Shown: in pieces, positions 29,101 through 37,971 of the stretch | Layout of the letters: every line of letters starts with the position of its first letter | Position numbering within the stretch: position 1 is the first letter of the stretch | Program-made: the position numbers and the translations under genes | Notes under the pieces: model-generated | What the model was told of the DNA's origin: nothing | Databases searched by the model: none | Seen by the model: only the letters and a program-made list of their open reading frames with translations | NCBI RefSeq assembly: GCF_041929235.1 | Contig: NZ_JBHFNP010000115.1 | Coordinates: 1 to 64,000 of the forward strand | DNA length: 64,000 nucleotides | DNA from: Microseira sp041929235 | GTDB taxonomy: Bacteria; Cyanobacteriota; Cyanobacteriia; Cyanobacteriales; Aerosakkonemataceae | Direction of reading: 5' to 3'

Positions 29101-30388
29101 GTTGTTGTCTGAGTATTTGAGTGCAAACTTACCCGCAGAGTTGGTTAAACCCATCCAAACCAACCCAATTCCAACCAACCCAATTCCATCCAATCCCGTC
29201 CCTATTAAAACACCGCCTGTTTCCCCTACTAATCAGCCCGATATTCAATCTATCATCACTCAGCAATTGCAAGTGATGTCCGAGCAGTTAGCGGTACTGC
29301 GGCAATGGGACAGTAGTGTTCGTCCAGAGGCGCAGAATCCGCAAAGAGGAAATAATTTCGCTACAAATGGAGTGGATAGTACTCGAAATTCCCAGCCGGA
29401 AACATCACCCAATTACAAACCTTTGACTGTGGGAGCCAAGATTCAAAAAAATCCCAAACAAGCGTTAACTCCAAGTCAGCAAACTTTTCTTCAAGACTTA
29501 ATCAAACGATATACAACAAAAACAACTCAATCAAAAGCCTACACTCAAGCTAATCGCTCTCATTTTGCCGATCCTCGCACGGTTTCTGGGTTTAATCCCA
29601 CGCTCAAAGAAATGGTTTATCCCATTGTTACCACCCGTTCAGCATGCGCAAAACTATGGGATATAGATGGGAATGAATACATCGATTTAGTCAACGGTTT
29701 TGGGTCTAACTTTTTGGGACACTCATCCCCTCTGATTCAATCTGCGATCGCCAAACAACTGGAACAGGGAATAGAAATTGGACCGATGACTCTTCTCGCC
29801 GGAGAAGTCGCACAATTAATTTGCCAGATGACTAACTTCGATCGAGCAACATTTTGTAATACGGGTTCAGAAGCCGTATTAGGCGCGATGCGAATTGCTC
29901 GCCCGGTGACAAATCGCAGCAAAATCGCCATTTTTTCAGGAGGTTATCACGGCATTTGTGATGAGGTAATTGTTCGTCCTACCAAAGACTACCGAGCCAT
30001 TCCCGCCGCTTGTGGCATTATGCCAGAAGCACTCCAAAATATGGTAGTAGTTGATTATAATAACCCTGAATCCTTAAAAATTCTGGCAGAATTAGCGGAT
30101 GATTTAGCTGCGATTTTAATTGAACCCGTGCAAAGTCGCTATCCAGATATTCAACCGCAAGAATTTCTGCGTCAGCTTCGTCAATTGTGCGACAGATCGG
30201 GAACAGTTCTCATTTTTGATGAAATGATTACGGGTTTCAGAATACACCCATCCGGAGCGCAAGCAGCATTTGGCGTTCAAGCAGATATCGCCACTTACGG
30301 CAAAATTGTAGGGGGAGGAATGCCGATTGGTGTAATTGCCGGAAAATCCCGTTTTATGGATGCTTTAGATGGCGGATTTTGGCAATAG
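26117..30388 (+). CDS. polyketide synthase KS-AT-ACP with truncated aminotransferase
   Basis: KS (IAIIGMSVNVPGAKNIDEFW onward; Cys in QTACSSSLVAVH, His in EAHGTGTQLGDP and VGHLNSAAG); AT (MFSGQGSQY, GHSVGEYVAA, HAFHSPMM, the last indicating malonyl-CoA); no KR/DH/ER; ACP (GFDSLTLAQ, Ser near codon 990 of the frame opening at 26036); a Pro/Asn-rich linker; then a class-III PLP aminotransferase of the McyE/mycosubtilin type with CNTGSEAV, FDEMITGFR and the lysine in YGKIVGGGMPIG. The frame ends at TAG (30386) where relatives read WQYGDES, removing the last ~190 residues, which continue in frame. ATG at 26117 is preferred, with GGAGAGGAAGG just before it. Codons from 26036 translate a dispersed CAGAGAACGCAGAG repeat. 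Confidence 0.93.
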   Translation: MMLDNLKSEVRDSDIAIIGMSVNVPGAKNIDEFWQNLKNGVESIQFFSTEEVLASGVNRELAYHPNYVKAKAVVDDIDKFDAEFFGIHPREAEISDPQHRLFLECARSALEISGYDSQSYDGLIGVYASAGISRYYLQNIYGNSELLKFFDDFQLYLANDSEFLATRTAYRLNLKGPAINIQTACSSSLVAVHLACQGLLSGECDIALAGGVTLKVNPEIGYLYQEGMIHSPDGHCRAFDAQAKGTVGSGGVAIVTLKRATEAIADGDYIYALIKGSAINNDGAVKVGYTAPSIEGQVNVILSAQSVADVAAETITYIEAHGTGTQLGDPIEIAALTQAFRESTNQTQFCAIGSLKTNVGHLNSAAGVAGLIKTALAIKHQQIPPSLHFEHPNPNIDFANSPFYVNTKLSHWESQEAPRRAGVSSFGIGGTNAHIILEEAPTINNLNREGKYPDQLLILSAKTPAALEQATENLGHHLQQHPDLELGDVAYTLSLGRKAFEHRRIVVAANLEETTNHLLSNSSSLVTGKAKKSPPPVIFMFSGQGSQYVNMARGLYEQEKVFRETVDRCAELLFSDLRLDLRSLIYPETDQQEKAEQQLQQTALAQPALFTIEYALAQLWQSWGVQPAGFIGHSVGEYVAACLAGVFSLEDALSLIAARGKMIQQLPPGAMLSIPIAPEKVQPFLNESLGIAAINEPSRCVVSGTIDAIAALENQLKTQGIETRPLKTSHAFHSPMMEPILDAFTRRVAKVKLSSPQIPLVSNVTGNWMTPTQATDPNYWSNHVRSLVNFAGGIECFLNNPDQILLEVGPGRTLSTFVKRHPLFKTTQIVLNSVRHPQETESDIRFVLKTLGQLWVNGVAVNWDCVYQEQSCDRIPLPTYPFQRQRYWVEPNKTTQTTQSPNVAIDSDFSSNSKPEMTPQTSNLAYSPTPNLMTDIKEIFAEISGLNPAALDESATFLEMGFDSLTLAQIAQALEKRFKLKLTFRQLIQEFSTLKLLSEYLSANLPAELVKPIQTNPIPTNPIPSNPVPIKTPPVSPTNQPDIQSIITQQLQVMSEQLAVLRQWDSSVRPEAQNPQRGNNFATNGVDSTRNSQPETSPNYKPLTVGAKIQKNPKQALTPSQQTFLQDLIKRYTTKTTQSKAYTQANRSHFADPRTVSGFNPTLKEMVYPIVTTRSACAKLWDIDGNEYIDLVNGFGSNFLGHSSPLIQSAIAKQLEQGIEIGPMTLLAGEVAQLICQMTNFDRATFCNTGSEAVLGAMRIARPVTNRSKIAIFSGGYHGICDEVIVRPTKDYRAIPAACGIMPEALQNMVVVDYNNPESLKILAELADDLAAILIEPVQSRYPDIQPQEFLRQLRQLCDRSGTVLIFDEMITGFRIHPSGAQAAFGVQADIATYGKIVGGGMPIGVIAGKSRFMDALDGGFWQ

Positions 30389-30961
30389 GTCGACGAATCT
30401 GTTCCCGAAGTTGGTGTCACCTTTTTAGCCGGAACTTTTGTGCGTCATCCCTTAGCAATGGCAGCAGCTAAAGCAATATTGTCTTATTTTCAACAAAATG
30501 GTGAGGAGTTACATACCCAGTTAAATCAGAAAACTCATCAAATGGTGGCAACCCTAAACAATTATTTTGATTCCATCCAAGCCCCACTGAAAATGGTGAA
30601 TTTTGGCTCTCTGATGATGCTGAAATTTACCCAAGATATCAGTTATTCCGAACTGATGTTCTATTTATTGCGAGAGCGAGGAATCTATATTCAAGAAAAC
30701 CGACCCATCTTTCTCACCCTCGCTCACTCCGATGGGGAAATTCAAGCGGTAATTGATGCCTTTTGTGAAAGTGTTAACTCACTGCAAAAAGCAGGTTTTT
30801 TCGGACAGATAGTGACTGCTACCGATACCCACTTAAGCGAACATCCAGAAAATCAGCCCCCTCTTCCAGGAGCTAAATTAGGACGAGATCCCCAAGGGAA
30901 TCCGGGTTGGTATTTTCAAGATCGACAAACAGGTGTTTATCAACTGATCAAAAGTTTGTAG
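30389..30961 (+). pseudogene. detached C-terminal part of the PKS aminotransferase
   Basis: Same frame as the preceding gene, immediately after TAG. It begins DESVPEVGVTFLAGTFVRHP, the standard continuation of the aminotransferase fold, and runs through YIQENRPIFLTLAHSDGEI to GAKLGRDPQGNPGWYF, the linker that in McyE-like proteins leads into a condensation domain. There is no good start codon close to the break. Unless readthrough occurs or the stop is an assembly error, the aminotransferase is inactive because it lacks the small domain. Confidence 0.85.
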
Positions 30962-31236
30962 ATAAGTAAGTCTGCGCAAAAAATCAAGGTTTGTAGTAAG
31001 CGCTTAAGCGCTGACTACGAGCGGTATCTTCAACAGCGACAAACAGGTGTTTATCAACTGTAGCTCGCTAAGTCGGCGAAAAAAAAGGTTTGTAGTAAGC
31101 GCTTAAGCGCTGACTACGAGCGGTATCTTCAACAGCGACAAACAGGTGTTTATCAACTGATAAAAAGTTTGTAGCTCGCTAAGTCGGCGAAAAAAAACAA
31201 GGTTTGTAGTAAGCGCTTAAGCGCTTACTACGAGCG
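30911..31236. repeat. three tandem copies of the aminotransferase 3' end plus a palindrome
   Basis: Units start at about 30911, 31025 and 31124 (114, 99 and ~113 bp). Each contains CGACAAACAGGTGTTTATCA (coding for the TGVYQ end) followed by GGTTTGTAGTAAGCGCTTAA and GCGCTGACTACGAGCG. The third copy holds a perfect 26-bp palindrome centred on GCGCTTAAGCGC. Confidence 0.92.
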
Positions 31237-31251
31237 ACTTTTATTCACCAG

Positions 31252-31584
31252 TTGAGTAGCATTCAATCAATGTCAAAACCCCTTTTCGTCCCTGTAGATT
31301 TTGACCCATTTGCTAAGGGGGAACTACAGTCAACTGTCCCCACCACAGAATCACAACAGGAAATTTGGCTCTCTGTACAGATGGGAGAAGATGCTAATTG
31401 TGCCTTCAATCTCTCAATGGTGCTGAATTTATCTGGTTCCCTCAATATAGAGGCGTTGCACTTTGCTCTCGCTACGATCGTCGAACGACATGAATCTCTT
31501 AGAAGTACCTTTAGTCCCGATGGTCGTAAGTTATGTATTGCTCCTAGTATCAAGTTTGATATCCCTTTGATTTCTCTAGAATAA
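31252..31584 (+). pseudogene. condensation domain, N-terminal part
   Basis: Begins at TTG 31252 or ATG 31270. VPVDFDPFAKGELQSTVPTT followed by ESQQEIWLSVQMGEDANCAF is the usual entry of a C domain that follows an aminotransferase in McyE-like synthases. TAA at 31582 stops it after FDIPLISLE; the domain continues in the same frame downstream. This suggests that the PKS-aminotransferase and this C domain were once a single polypeptide, now separated by repeats and stops. Confidence 0.85.
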
Positions 31585-32997
31585 CTGTCTATTGATGAGC
31601 AAAAACAAGCATGGCAAAATCTTCAATTCGATGCTGTCAAGCAACCCTTCGATTTGATTTGGGGACCTTTATTTCGGGTCAAATTAGTTAGGCTCAGTCC
31701 CCAAGAACATAGACTCCTGTTTACAGCCCATCATATTATTTTTGATGGTTGGTCTTTAGGAGTTTTTTATTCTGAGTTATCAACCCTTTACAATGCGATA
31801 AAAAGAGGTGAAATTCCCAAGCTTCCTCATGCTATTCCCTTTAGTGAATACGCTCTCTGGTCGCAACAACAGATGAGGACAGAAGCCTATCTATTGGCTG
31901 AAAAATATTGGTTAAACCGACTTAATCCACCAGTACCACCATTAAATTTGCCTACAGATCGTCCCTATCCCAAAGAGCGAAGTTTTAATGCTTCTAGAGA
32001 GGATTGGGAGATTCCTGCTAAAACTATAGTTTCCCTCAAAAAAATCGGGATGAGTCAGGGGGCTACGTTTATGATTACGTTAACGGCAGCTTTTGAAGTT
32101 TTTCTGTATTCCCTCACCCAACAGCCAGATTTTGTCCTCGGTATTGCGATCGCCGGACAATCGGTAAGCGATAAATTTCAATTAATCGGACATTGCGTGA
32201 ATTTGCTTCCTTCACGCACCAAGGTTAACCCACAGATAAATTTTGCCGATTATTTGCGCTGGCGTTCTGACACTTTAATGTCAGATATTGAACATCATCA
32301 GCTAACATTTGGGAGTCTGCTGAAAAAGTTAAAATTGACCCGACAGCCCAACCGAATTCCTTTAATTTCGATTAGATTCAATGTCGATCGAGTGACTAAA
32401 CCGCAAAAACTTCACTTAGAAAAATTAACGGTTGAAAGTTCGATTATTCCCAGATATTACGAAAAGTTAGAGCTATTTATTGATGCTTTAGAAACCGAGG
32501 AGCAATTATTGTTGCGGTGTTACTACAATACAGATTTATTTGAAGATCAAACAATCTGTAGCTACCTGCAAGAATTTGAGAAGCTACTGAATAAGATGGT
32601 GGATAGTCCCCAATTGACGATCGCTAAATATGCAGAACAACTCAGTCTTGAGATGCAAGCGCGATGTTTACAGATACCAGATGAATCATCTGTAGCCAAC
32701 CTCAATAAAAATGGTAAGATGACCCCATTGCTTCAGCAAAGAACAACGCCAAAAACCGTCTGCACAGTCGGTACACTGGAAGCAAAACTGATTGAGATTT
32801 GGGAAAATCTTCTCCAAACTAAACCGATTTCTGTGGAGGATGATTTTTTTGATTTGGGAGGTAACTCTTTGCTGATGATGGTTCTGGCGGCGGAGATTGA
32901 AAAACAATTTTCCATAAAATTGCCGTTACGTTTATTAGTTTATGCATCTAGACTAGAGGATTTAGCTAAGATAATCCGTCAGAAAAAATCCGATTAA
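31585..32997 (+). pseudogene. condensation domain remainder plus carrier domain (C-T)
   Basis: Continues in frame from the TAA with LSIDEQKQAWQNLQFDAV. It has an intact HHIIFDGWS catalytic motif, the latch region GHCVNLLPSRTKV, and then a carrier domain (DDFFDLGGNSLLMMVL). No adenylation domain lies between C and T, so the module has lost its A domain or relied on one acting in trans. The first in-frame start-like codon is far inside the domain. Fragments of this C domain are duplicated at 46.9-48.4 kb. Confidence 0.87.
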
Positions 32998-33581
32998 TAC
33001 CAATTTCCTAAAATTGGGCTACATATTGACCCTCTTTTATGACTCTCGATACAGAATATTGAGAAACCATTGATTTTGTAGGGGTGAAGCATTGCGGCGA
33101 TAAATCTATCGTCAAAGGGGAAAGTGTAGATACCGCAATGCTTCACCCTTTTTCTTGGTGGCGATAAATCTATCGTCAAAGGGGAAAGTGTAGATACCGC
33201 AATGCTTCACCCTTTTTCTTGAGCCATAGTGACAGAAGAGCGATAAACTTGTACTTAGAAAGGCAACTATAGCAGTGAGCGAATCCTGTATTTACAGATT
33301 CCGATTAAACTGAATAATATCATATCCGTTTCCGTTTGTCTCGGTTGCCTAAGGGCAGGGCGAAGCATTCGGATAAAAACCTTGGGTTTCTTACAGAAGT
33401 TATCGCCCGAATGCTTCGCCCCTACAAATATACACAACCGATGCTATCGGACATGATATAAGTTTCCTATCTAGGAGACCTGATACTCCTAAAAAAAAGC
33501 GTGGAATTGTCGGGTAGGGTTGAGGGATTAACCTCGCCCTCCCCAACCCAGATTAAAGTGTGTTTATTCGGATTTCTATCG
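32998..33581. other. 584-bp gap with palindromic repeats
   Basis: No gene. 33080-33223 holds GGGGTGAAGCATTGCGG, then two 64-bp tandem units (GGCGATAAATCTATCGTCAA ... CCGCAATGCTTCACCC) that pair with it. 33355-33425 is a further inverted repeat (GGGCGAAGCATTCGG / CCGAATGCTTCGCCC). Confidence 0.75.
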
Positions 33582-34841
33582 TTATTCAGCAAGCCCTTCT
33601 TGAGATAAAGAATTCTGCTGCAAGGAAAACAAGGAACTTTCCAAAATTACCAAAATGGTTACAGCAACAACGAGTACGCCCCCACCTACTAGGATTAATG
33701 AAGCACCATAGCGATCTGCTAATATGCCCCCGAACAAATAGCCGATTGTCGTACCCAACTGCCCTAGAGAATTACGAATACTAAAGATGCGTCCTTGTAG
33801 CCTTTCGGGTACCCACTCAAGCCAAATTGCGGTACTTGAAGTATTGACGGCAGGTCCGACTACACCATAGAGAAAAGTAAAACCCATCGCCAATGCGACT
33901 GTAGGACTTATCCCTAGAGAAGCCCTACATAAACCGCAAGCAGGCATTCCTATTAGTAACGCCTGTACTCGTTGGGAAAAACCTCCGGTTGCTGTGACAG
34001 CTATACTACTAACTATCCATCCAATACCATAAGCCGTTTCCAGAGCAGCCAAGACACCAGGACCTCCATTGAATACTTGAGTGACAAGCAGTGGCAGGAT
34101 TGAAGGAAGTGTAATTCCAATGTTGACTAACATGAAGAACACTAAAAGTATAGTTAGACCACGGTTTTGACACATAAAGTGCCAAGCTTCAATCAGGTCT
34201 TGCTTATACTCATCATTGGCTGTCCACAAACCCTGTTTTTCTCTGTCCAGAAGCGGTGGAAGTTTCACAAAGATTAACGAAACAAAAGAGATAATAAAAG
34301 TCAGCAGTTGCACTTCCAAAATTTGAGACACAGCAAACCAATTGAATAGCAATGTTGCTATCACTGGTCCAAAAACTGACTTTGAGGCGTGCATGACTTC
34401 TCGGATTCCAGCAAGTTTGCCACGACCTTCTGGGGTGATGATTTGACTACAGGCTGAAAGGAGTGTGGGTTGGTGGACTGCTGCAAGCACGCTAGAGAGT
34501 ACAGCGAACAGCACCAACAAAGGTATATTAATTTTTTCTAGGGCAAAGGCTGCAATGATTGGCACAAGCAGCACTGCGTTGAGCAAGTCGCAGACCAGCA
34601 TTATTTTCTGCCGTGGCAGTCGGTCTACTATAGGAGCAAGTAACGGACCCAATAAAATGCCAGGTACCATAGAAGCTATGAGCTGTATCGCAATAAGCGT
34701 ACCTGAGTTATATGTGGCGGTCAGCCACCACACGATAGCAAAAGTACTGATTCCGCTTCCCAATACAGAGAGAAACTGTCCTATGATTAGCAAAAAAAAA
34801 GCTAACTCGATATCCAGGAAAGAGCATGATTTGAGACTCAA
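33582..34841 (-). CDS. MFS exporter (EntS-like)
   Basis: 419 residues, 12 predicted membrane helices. Motifs: loop 2-3 APIVDRLPRQKIMLVCDLL, the central charged loop DREKQGLWTANDEYKQDLIE, and helix 10-11 region WVPERLQGRIFSIRNSLGQL. This layout matches the MFS_3 group that includes siderophore exporters such as EntS. It lies inside the NRPS/PKS locus on the opposite strand to the synthases, so export of the peptide product is a reasonable guess. No frame damage is visible. Confidence 0.88.
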   Translation of the reverse strand: MSLKSCSFLDIELAFFLLIIGQFLSVLGSGISTFAIVWWLTATYNSGTLIAIQLIASMVPGILLGPLLAPIVDRLPRQKIMLVCDLLNAVLLVPIIAAFALEKINIPLLVLFAVLSSVLAAVHQPTLLSACSQIITPEGRGKLAGIREVMHASKSVFGPVIATLLFNWFAVSQILEVQLLTFIISFVSLIFVKLPPLLDREKQGLWTANDEYKQDLIEAWHFMCQNRGLTILLVFFMLVNIGITLPSILPLLVTQVFNGGPGVLAALETAYGIGWIVSSIAVTATGGFSQRVQALLIGMPACGLCRASLGISPTVALAMGFTFLYGVVGPAVNTSSTAIWLEWVPERLQGRIFSIRNSLGQLGTTIGYLFGGILADRYGASLILVGGGVLVVAVTILVILESSLFSLQQNSLSQEGLAE

Positions 34842-35219
34842 AAATGTTTACGAATTACGCAACGGGCACACTCTTCCTGCATCAAATATGGTAATTATTT
34901 CTGCTGAATGTGTCTTTTTATTTTGCTACGCGACTTAAATCCAGTCAATCACTCCAAAAGGATATATATGCGCCCGTCCTGAGTAAGATAAACTGGTCTG
35001 ACGCGCACCCATCCGGATTTCTATGAAAAATAGTTGGGAAAGGCAACTAGAGATCGACGGTCTCACCTTTGTTTCTTTTCTCGTCGTGGGTCAGTCCTGA
35101 TAACTTGACAAAATAACTGTTGCCTTATACTTCGCTATACTTGAAATTGTGGTAAAATTAGAATTTGACGCAAGTTGAGATCGCCCCAGAAAATTTGCCT
35201 TTTCAACATCAAAAATTGG
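34842..35219. other. gap between MFS gene and transposase relic
   Basis: No gene. It holds a CTCACCTTTGTTTC ... GTCAGTCCTGATAA repeat (about 35060-35105). From 35171 to 35222 it carries a 52-bp sequence (AGTTGAGATCGCCCCAGAAA ...) also present at about 48890-48941. The divergent upstream region of the MFS gene is here. Confidence 0.6.
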
Positions 35220-35552
35220 TTAATGTTCGTAGGTTCGTTCTTGGAGTCTTTTGACAAACGGTCTCGCCCAACCCGTGTGGTCGCCCCCTAAGACAATTCG
35301 GGGCTACGGCGGGATTTGTCTGATATAAAGCTTGATTAACTCTTCTGTATCGGGTCGAGTATCTTGTAGGGCTTCATAGGTACTCGACCATTGGCGACGA
35401 AAGACCGCGTACAACGAGAAATCCGCTAAACTGTCTGCTTTTGGACTCAGCAACAGCGCATTCATTAACTCAAAGGTAGCATCTTGCGCTTTGCATATAT
35501 TTTTGTAGATCTCTTGACGAAATTCTTGTATTTGAGTGAGATTTTTCATCAC
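35220..35552 (-). pseudogene. N-terminal relic of an IS701-like transposase
   Basis: The first 82 codons (MMKNLTQIQEFRQEIYKNI ... FRRQWSSTYEALQDTRPD) match the start of a cyanobacterial DDE transposase type. An in-frame TAG after IRQIPP is followed in the same frame by GGDHTGWARPFVKRLQERTY, which contains the first catalytic Asp region, and then TAA where a 52-bp dispersed repeat begins. The rest of the transposase is absent. The relic overlaps the upstream small ORF by 4 bp. Confidence 0.65.
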
Positions 35553-35764
35553 GAAAGATGAGCCTTGGTCAGACTTCTCTCATCTTCTGTCATCCGGGTC
35601 AACTTCCCAAAAGCTGACCCGCTATTTTTTTCCTCTCCGATTATCTCCACTCCTACTTGGATTCCTTTTGCGCTCTCTACCTCTCCTAAATTCCAGTTAA
35701 AAATTAGAGCAATTTCATCAGGAAATAGCGAGGGACCTCCTTCTATATGATGAGCAATATTCAT
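35549..35764 (-). CDS. small protein with an AMP-ligase-like N-terminus
   Basis: 71 codons starting 13 bp after the lyase stop, with AAGGATGAAAGCACT before the ATG. The first ~22 residues (MNIAHHIEGGPSLFPDEIAL) resemble the N-terminus of AMP-binding acyl ligases, but the rest (EVESAKGIQVGVEIIGEEKN...) does not. It may be a ligase gene cut short by deletion and fused to unrelated sequence. Whether it is expressed is unknown. Function not assigned. Confidence 0.4.
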   Translation of the reverse strand: MNIAHHIEGGPSLFPDEIALIFNWNLGEVESAKGIQVGVEIIGEEKNSGSAFGKLTRMTEDERSLTKAHLS

Positions 35765-35777
35765 AGTGCTTTCATCC

Positions 35778-37463
35778 TTACTTCAAGCTAGACAAAATTT
35801 GGTTAACGGCTGCAACAATCTTACCCCCAGAGGCGATATCAGCTGCAATTTGGGCAATGTGCAAGTCTAGGGATTGTTCCTCGTCGTTCCAAATGTAAGG
35901 ACGGTCAGCAGAAGGAGGGTGTCCTACTACGTTCCGCACTGCCATATATAACTCTCTGGTTGCAGGCGAGAGGGTATCGCGACCATCGTAATGTTCCGCA
36001 ATTTTATACGTGCGTAAATCAACAGCTTGCACCCCAAACATCAGAGCGATCGCCATATATTGTTGAAAAATTTCTACACTCGTTCGGGCTAAATTAGCAG
36101 AAGCAAAACCTTGGCTGTTGATATTTTGGTTATATTGTTCTGCGTGGCTAGGAAATCTGTCTGCTATAGAATTTCCATAAAAAGTTAACAATGGCATAAT
36201 TGAGTTGCCAGTAATTTGCAACCCCTTTAGTCCCATGTTGACTATCCTCTGTGGATTCCCTACTAACGATGGTGGCAATCCGTTATTAAATTCTGGAGCG
36301 ACAAGAGAGGCAATTTGTACGTCCAAATGCTTGGCTAATAAACCGATATAGTACCGCAACCGATCCATTCCTACACCAACGTATTGCCCCAAAAAATTAC
36401 CGCCGTGATAGCTTGCTTGGTTTTCCACATCAATCAGTGGGTTATCAGTGGCTGAGTTAATTTCTACTTCAATTTGTTTTTGAATTTCTGCAATCCCTTC
36501 TACAATCGGCCCCATATATTGTGGTAAGCAACGCAGCGAATAGCGGTCTTGAATTGGTTGAGAGCCGCGATAGTCGTGAGAACCGTCTAATTCTTCCCTG
36601 ATCAGGCGCGAACCTAACAGCAAGTCGAGCATTTGGTTGGCAGTCCAGAGTTGTCCTAGATGGGGTTTTAATTTATGGATGAAGCGGTGAAATGATTGAT
36701 TGGTGCCGTTTAAGCCTTGGATAACTAGGGCATGGACACCCATTGCTAGTGCTAATAAAACTTTAGTATCGTAGATGCAATTGGCAGCAATACCTGTCAT
36801 CACTGAGGTGCCATTCATCATTGCCAACCCTTCTTTAGGAAGTAATTGCAATCGCTCTAAACCAAGCAGTTCGAGGGCTGTCAGTGCGTCCAGTTCTTTT
36901 CCGTTAAAGTCTACAGTGTAAATTGAGTCCAAACCGATCAACGCCCCAGCAATGTAGCTTAAAGGTGTCAAATCTCCGCTAGCACCGATTGAACCTAATT
37001 CATATACATGGGGTGTAACACCACTATTGAGGAACTTTACCATGCGTCCGAGAAGTTCGAGGCGAATGCCTGATGCCCCATACAAGTGAGAATTGAGCCG
37101 CAAAAGCATCGCAGCGCGCACATCAGCCAGAGGTAATTTTTTTCCAGCCCCTACCTTGTGATACCGCATCAAGTTGTTTTGCAGCAGTGCCGCACATTCG
37201 CGTGAGATCGGAACATTTGCCATGCCGCCAAAGCCGCTGGTGACACCGTAAATAGGCTGACCCGATTCCACAGCATCCTGAATGTAGTCACAGGATGCTT
37301 GCACGCCGCCGAGAATATCAGGCGCATCAGTTATGCGTACCTGGACACCGTGACGTGCTACAATAACTACTTCATTTATTGTCAGAGGGCGATCGCCCAC
37401 TACTAGAGGTTGCTCTGAATTTTCCAGACACATTTTTTCTACAGCCATTGTCATACCAATCAT
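35778..37463 (-). CDS. MIO-type aromatic ammonia-lyase or aminomutase
   Basis: 561 residues, close to Anabaena phenylalanine ammonia-lyase (567). The MIO cofactor triad is Ala161-Ser162-Gly163 (GSIGASGDLTPLSY). Also seen: YGVTSGFGG with its catalytic Tyr, MMNGTSVMTGIA, QDRYSLRCLPQYMGP, TDNPLIDV, and GNSIMPLLTFYGNSIADRFP. At the aromatic-ring pocket the Anabaena enzyme has Phe-Leu (107-108); here it is Tyr101-His102 (LMRYHKVGAG), so the preferred substrate may be Tyr or another amino acid, or the enzyme may be an aminomutase. Product: a cinnamate-type acid or a beta-amino acid. AGGAGG lies 12 nt before the ATG. It faces away from the acyl ligase gene, as a plausible supplier of its substrate. 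Confidence 0.93.
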   Translation of the reverse strand: MIGMTMAVEKMCLENSEQPLVVGDRPLTINEVVIVARHGVQVRITDAPDILGGVQASCDYIQDAVESGQPIYGVTSGFGGMANVPISRECAALLQNNLMRYHKVGAGKKLPLADVRAAMLLRLNSHLYGASGIRLELLGRMVKFLNSGVTPHVYELGSIGASGDLTPLSYIAGALIGLDSIYTVDFNGKELDALTALELLGLERLQLLPKEGLAMMNGTSVMTGIAANCIYDTKVLLALAMGVHALVIQGLNGTNQSFHRFIHKLKPHLGQLWTANQMLDLLLGSRLIREELDGSHDYRGSQPIQDRYSLRCLPQYMGPIVEGIAEIQKQIEVEINSATDNPLIDVENQASYHGGNFLGQYVGVGMDRLRYYIGLLAKHLDVQIASLVAPEFNNGLPPSLVGNPQRIVNMGLKGLQITGNSIMPLLTFYGNSIADRFPSHAEQYNQNINSQGFASANLARTSVEIFQQYMAIALMFGVQAVDLRTYKIAEHYDGRDTLSPATRELYMAVRNVVGHPPSADRPYIWNDEEQSLDLHIAQIAADIASGGKIVAAVNQILSSLK

Positions 37464-37971
37464 GGGTTTAAATTCCCTCCTAGTAAAGCAGCGAACTAGG
37501 TGTTAACCTGTAAAATCGATTTCTGTAGATGTCTAACGATCTATTTAACTCAAGTTTCTAGTTATGATCTTAAACATTTTCGCTCCCCCTAAATCTCCCT
37601 TAATAAGAAGTGGTATTTTTAAGGAATGTTCCCCCCTTATTAAGGGGTATCAGGGGGTATCTAATCATATTTGTAACTATCAACTTGCGTTATTTATATT
37701 TCCGCTTTGTTGTTCTTCTATCATACCTGAACTCGACCTAATCTGTAAATATCAAATTATTTTTGCCCTCTCTTTGTCCGCCAAACTGCTTTCCTGTATA
37801 TCTCTTCCAGCATTAAATTTGTTAATTTATTTTCCAACTATTTTTGTGACAAAATTTCCCTTACGGGGCGACAACAATCGTTCAATCCCCCACTCAGTAA
37901 GCTATTGACCTATTCATTTTAAATAAAAAAATAGGTCGGCTATTCTCAACCAGACATTACTAATTGAAAAT

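Noticed and set aside
30386..31584. Stop-codon reassignment or programmed readthrough of TAG and TAA
   Set aside because: Both codons end intact genes in this window (the exporter adaptor ends in TAG, groEL in TAA), and no recoding structure was recognised. Nonsense mutation or sequence error is simpler.
37564..37908. 114-codon plus-strand ORF upstream of the ligase gene
   Set aside because: Its start is inside a CCCCTTATTAAGGGG repeat, composition is not gene-like, and no ribosome site is seen.
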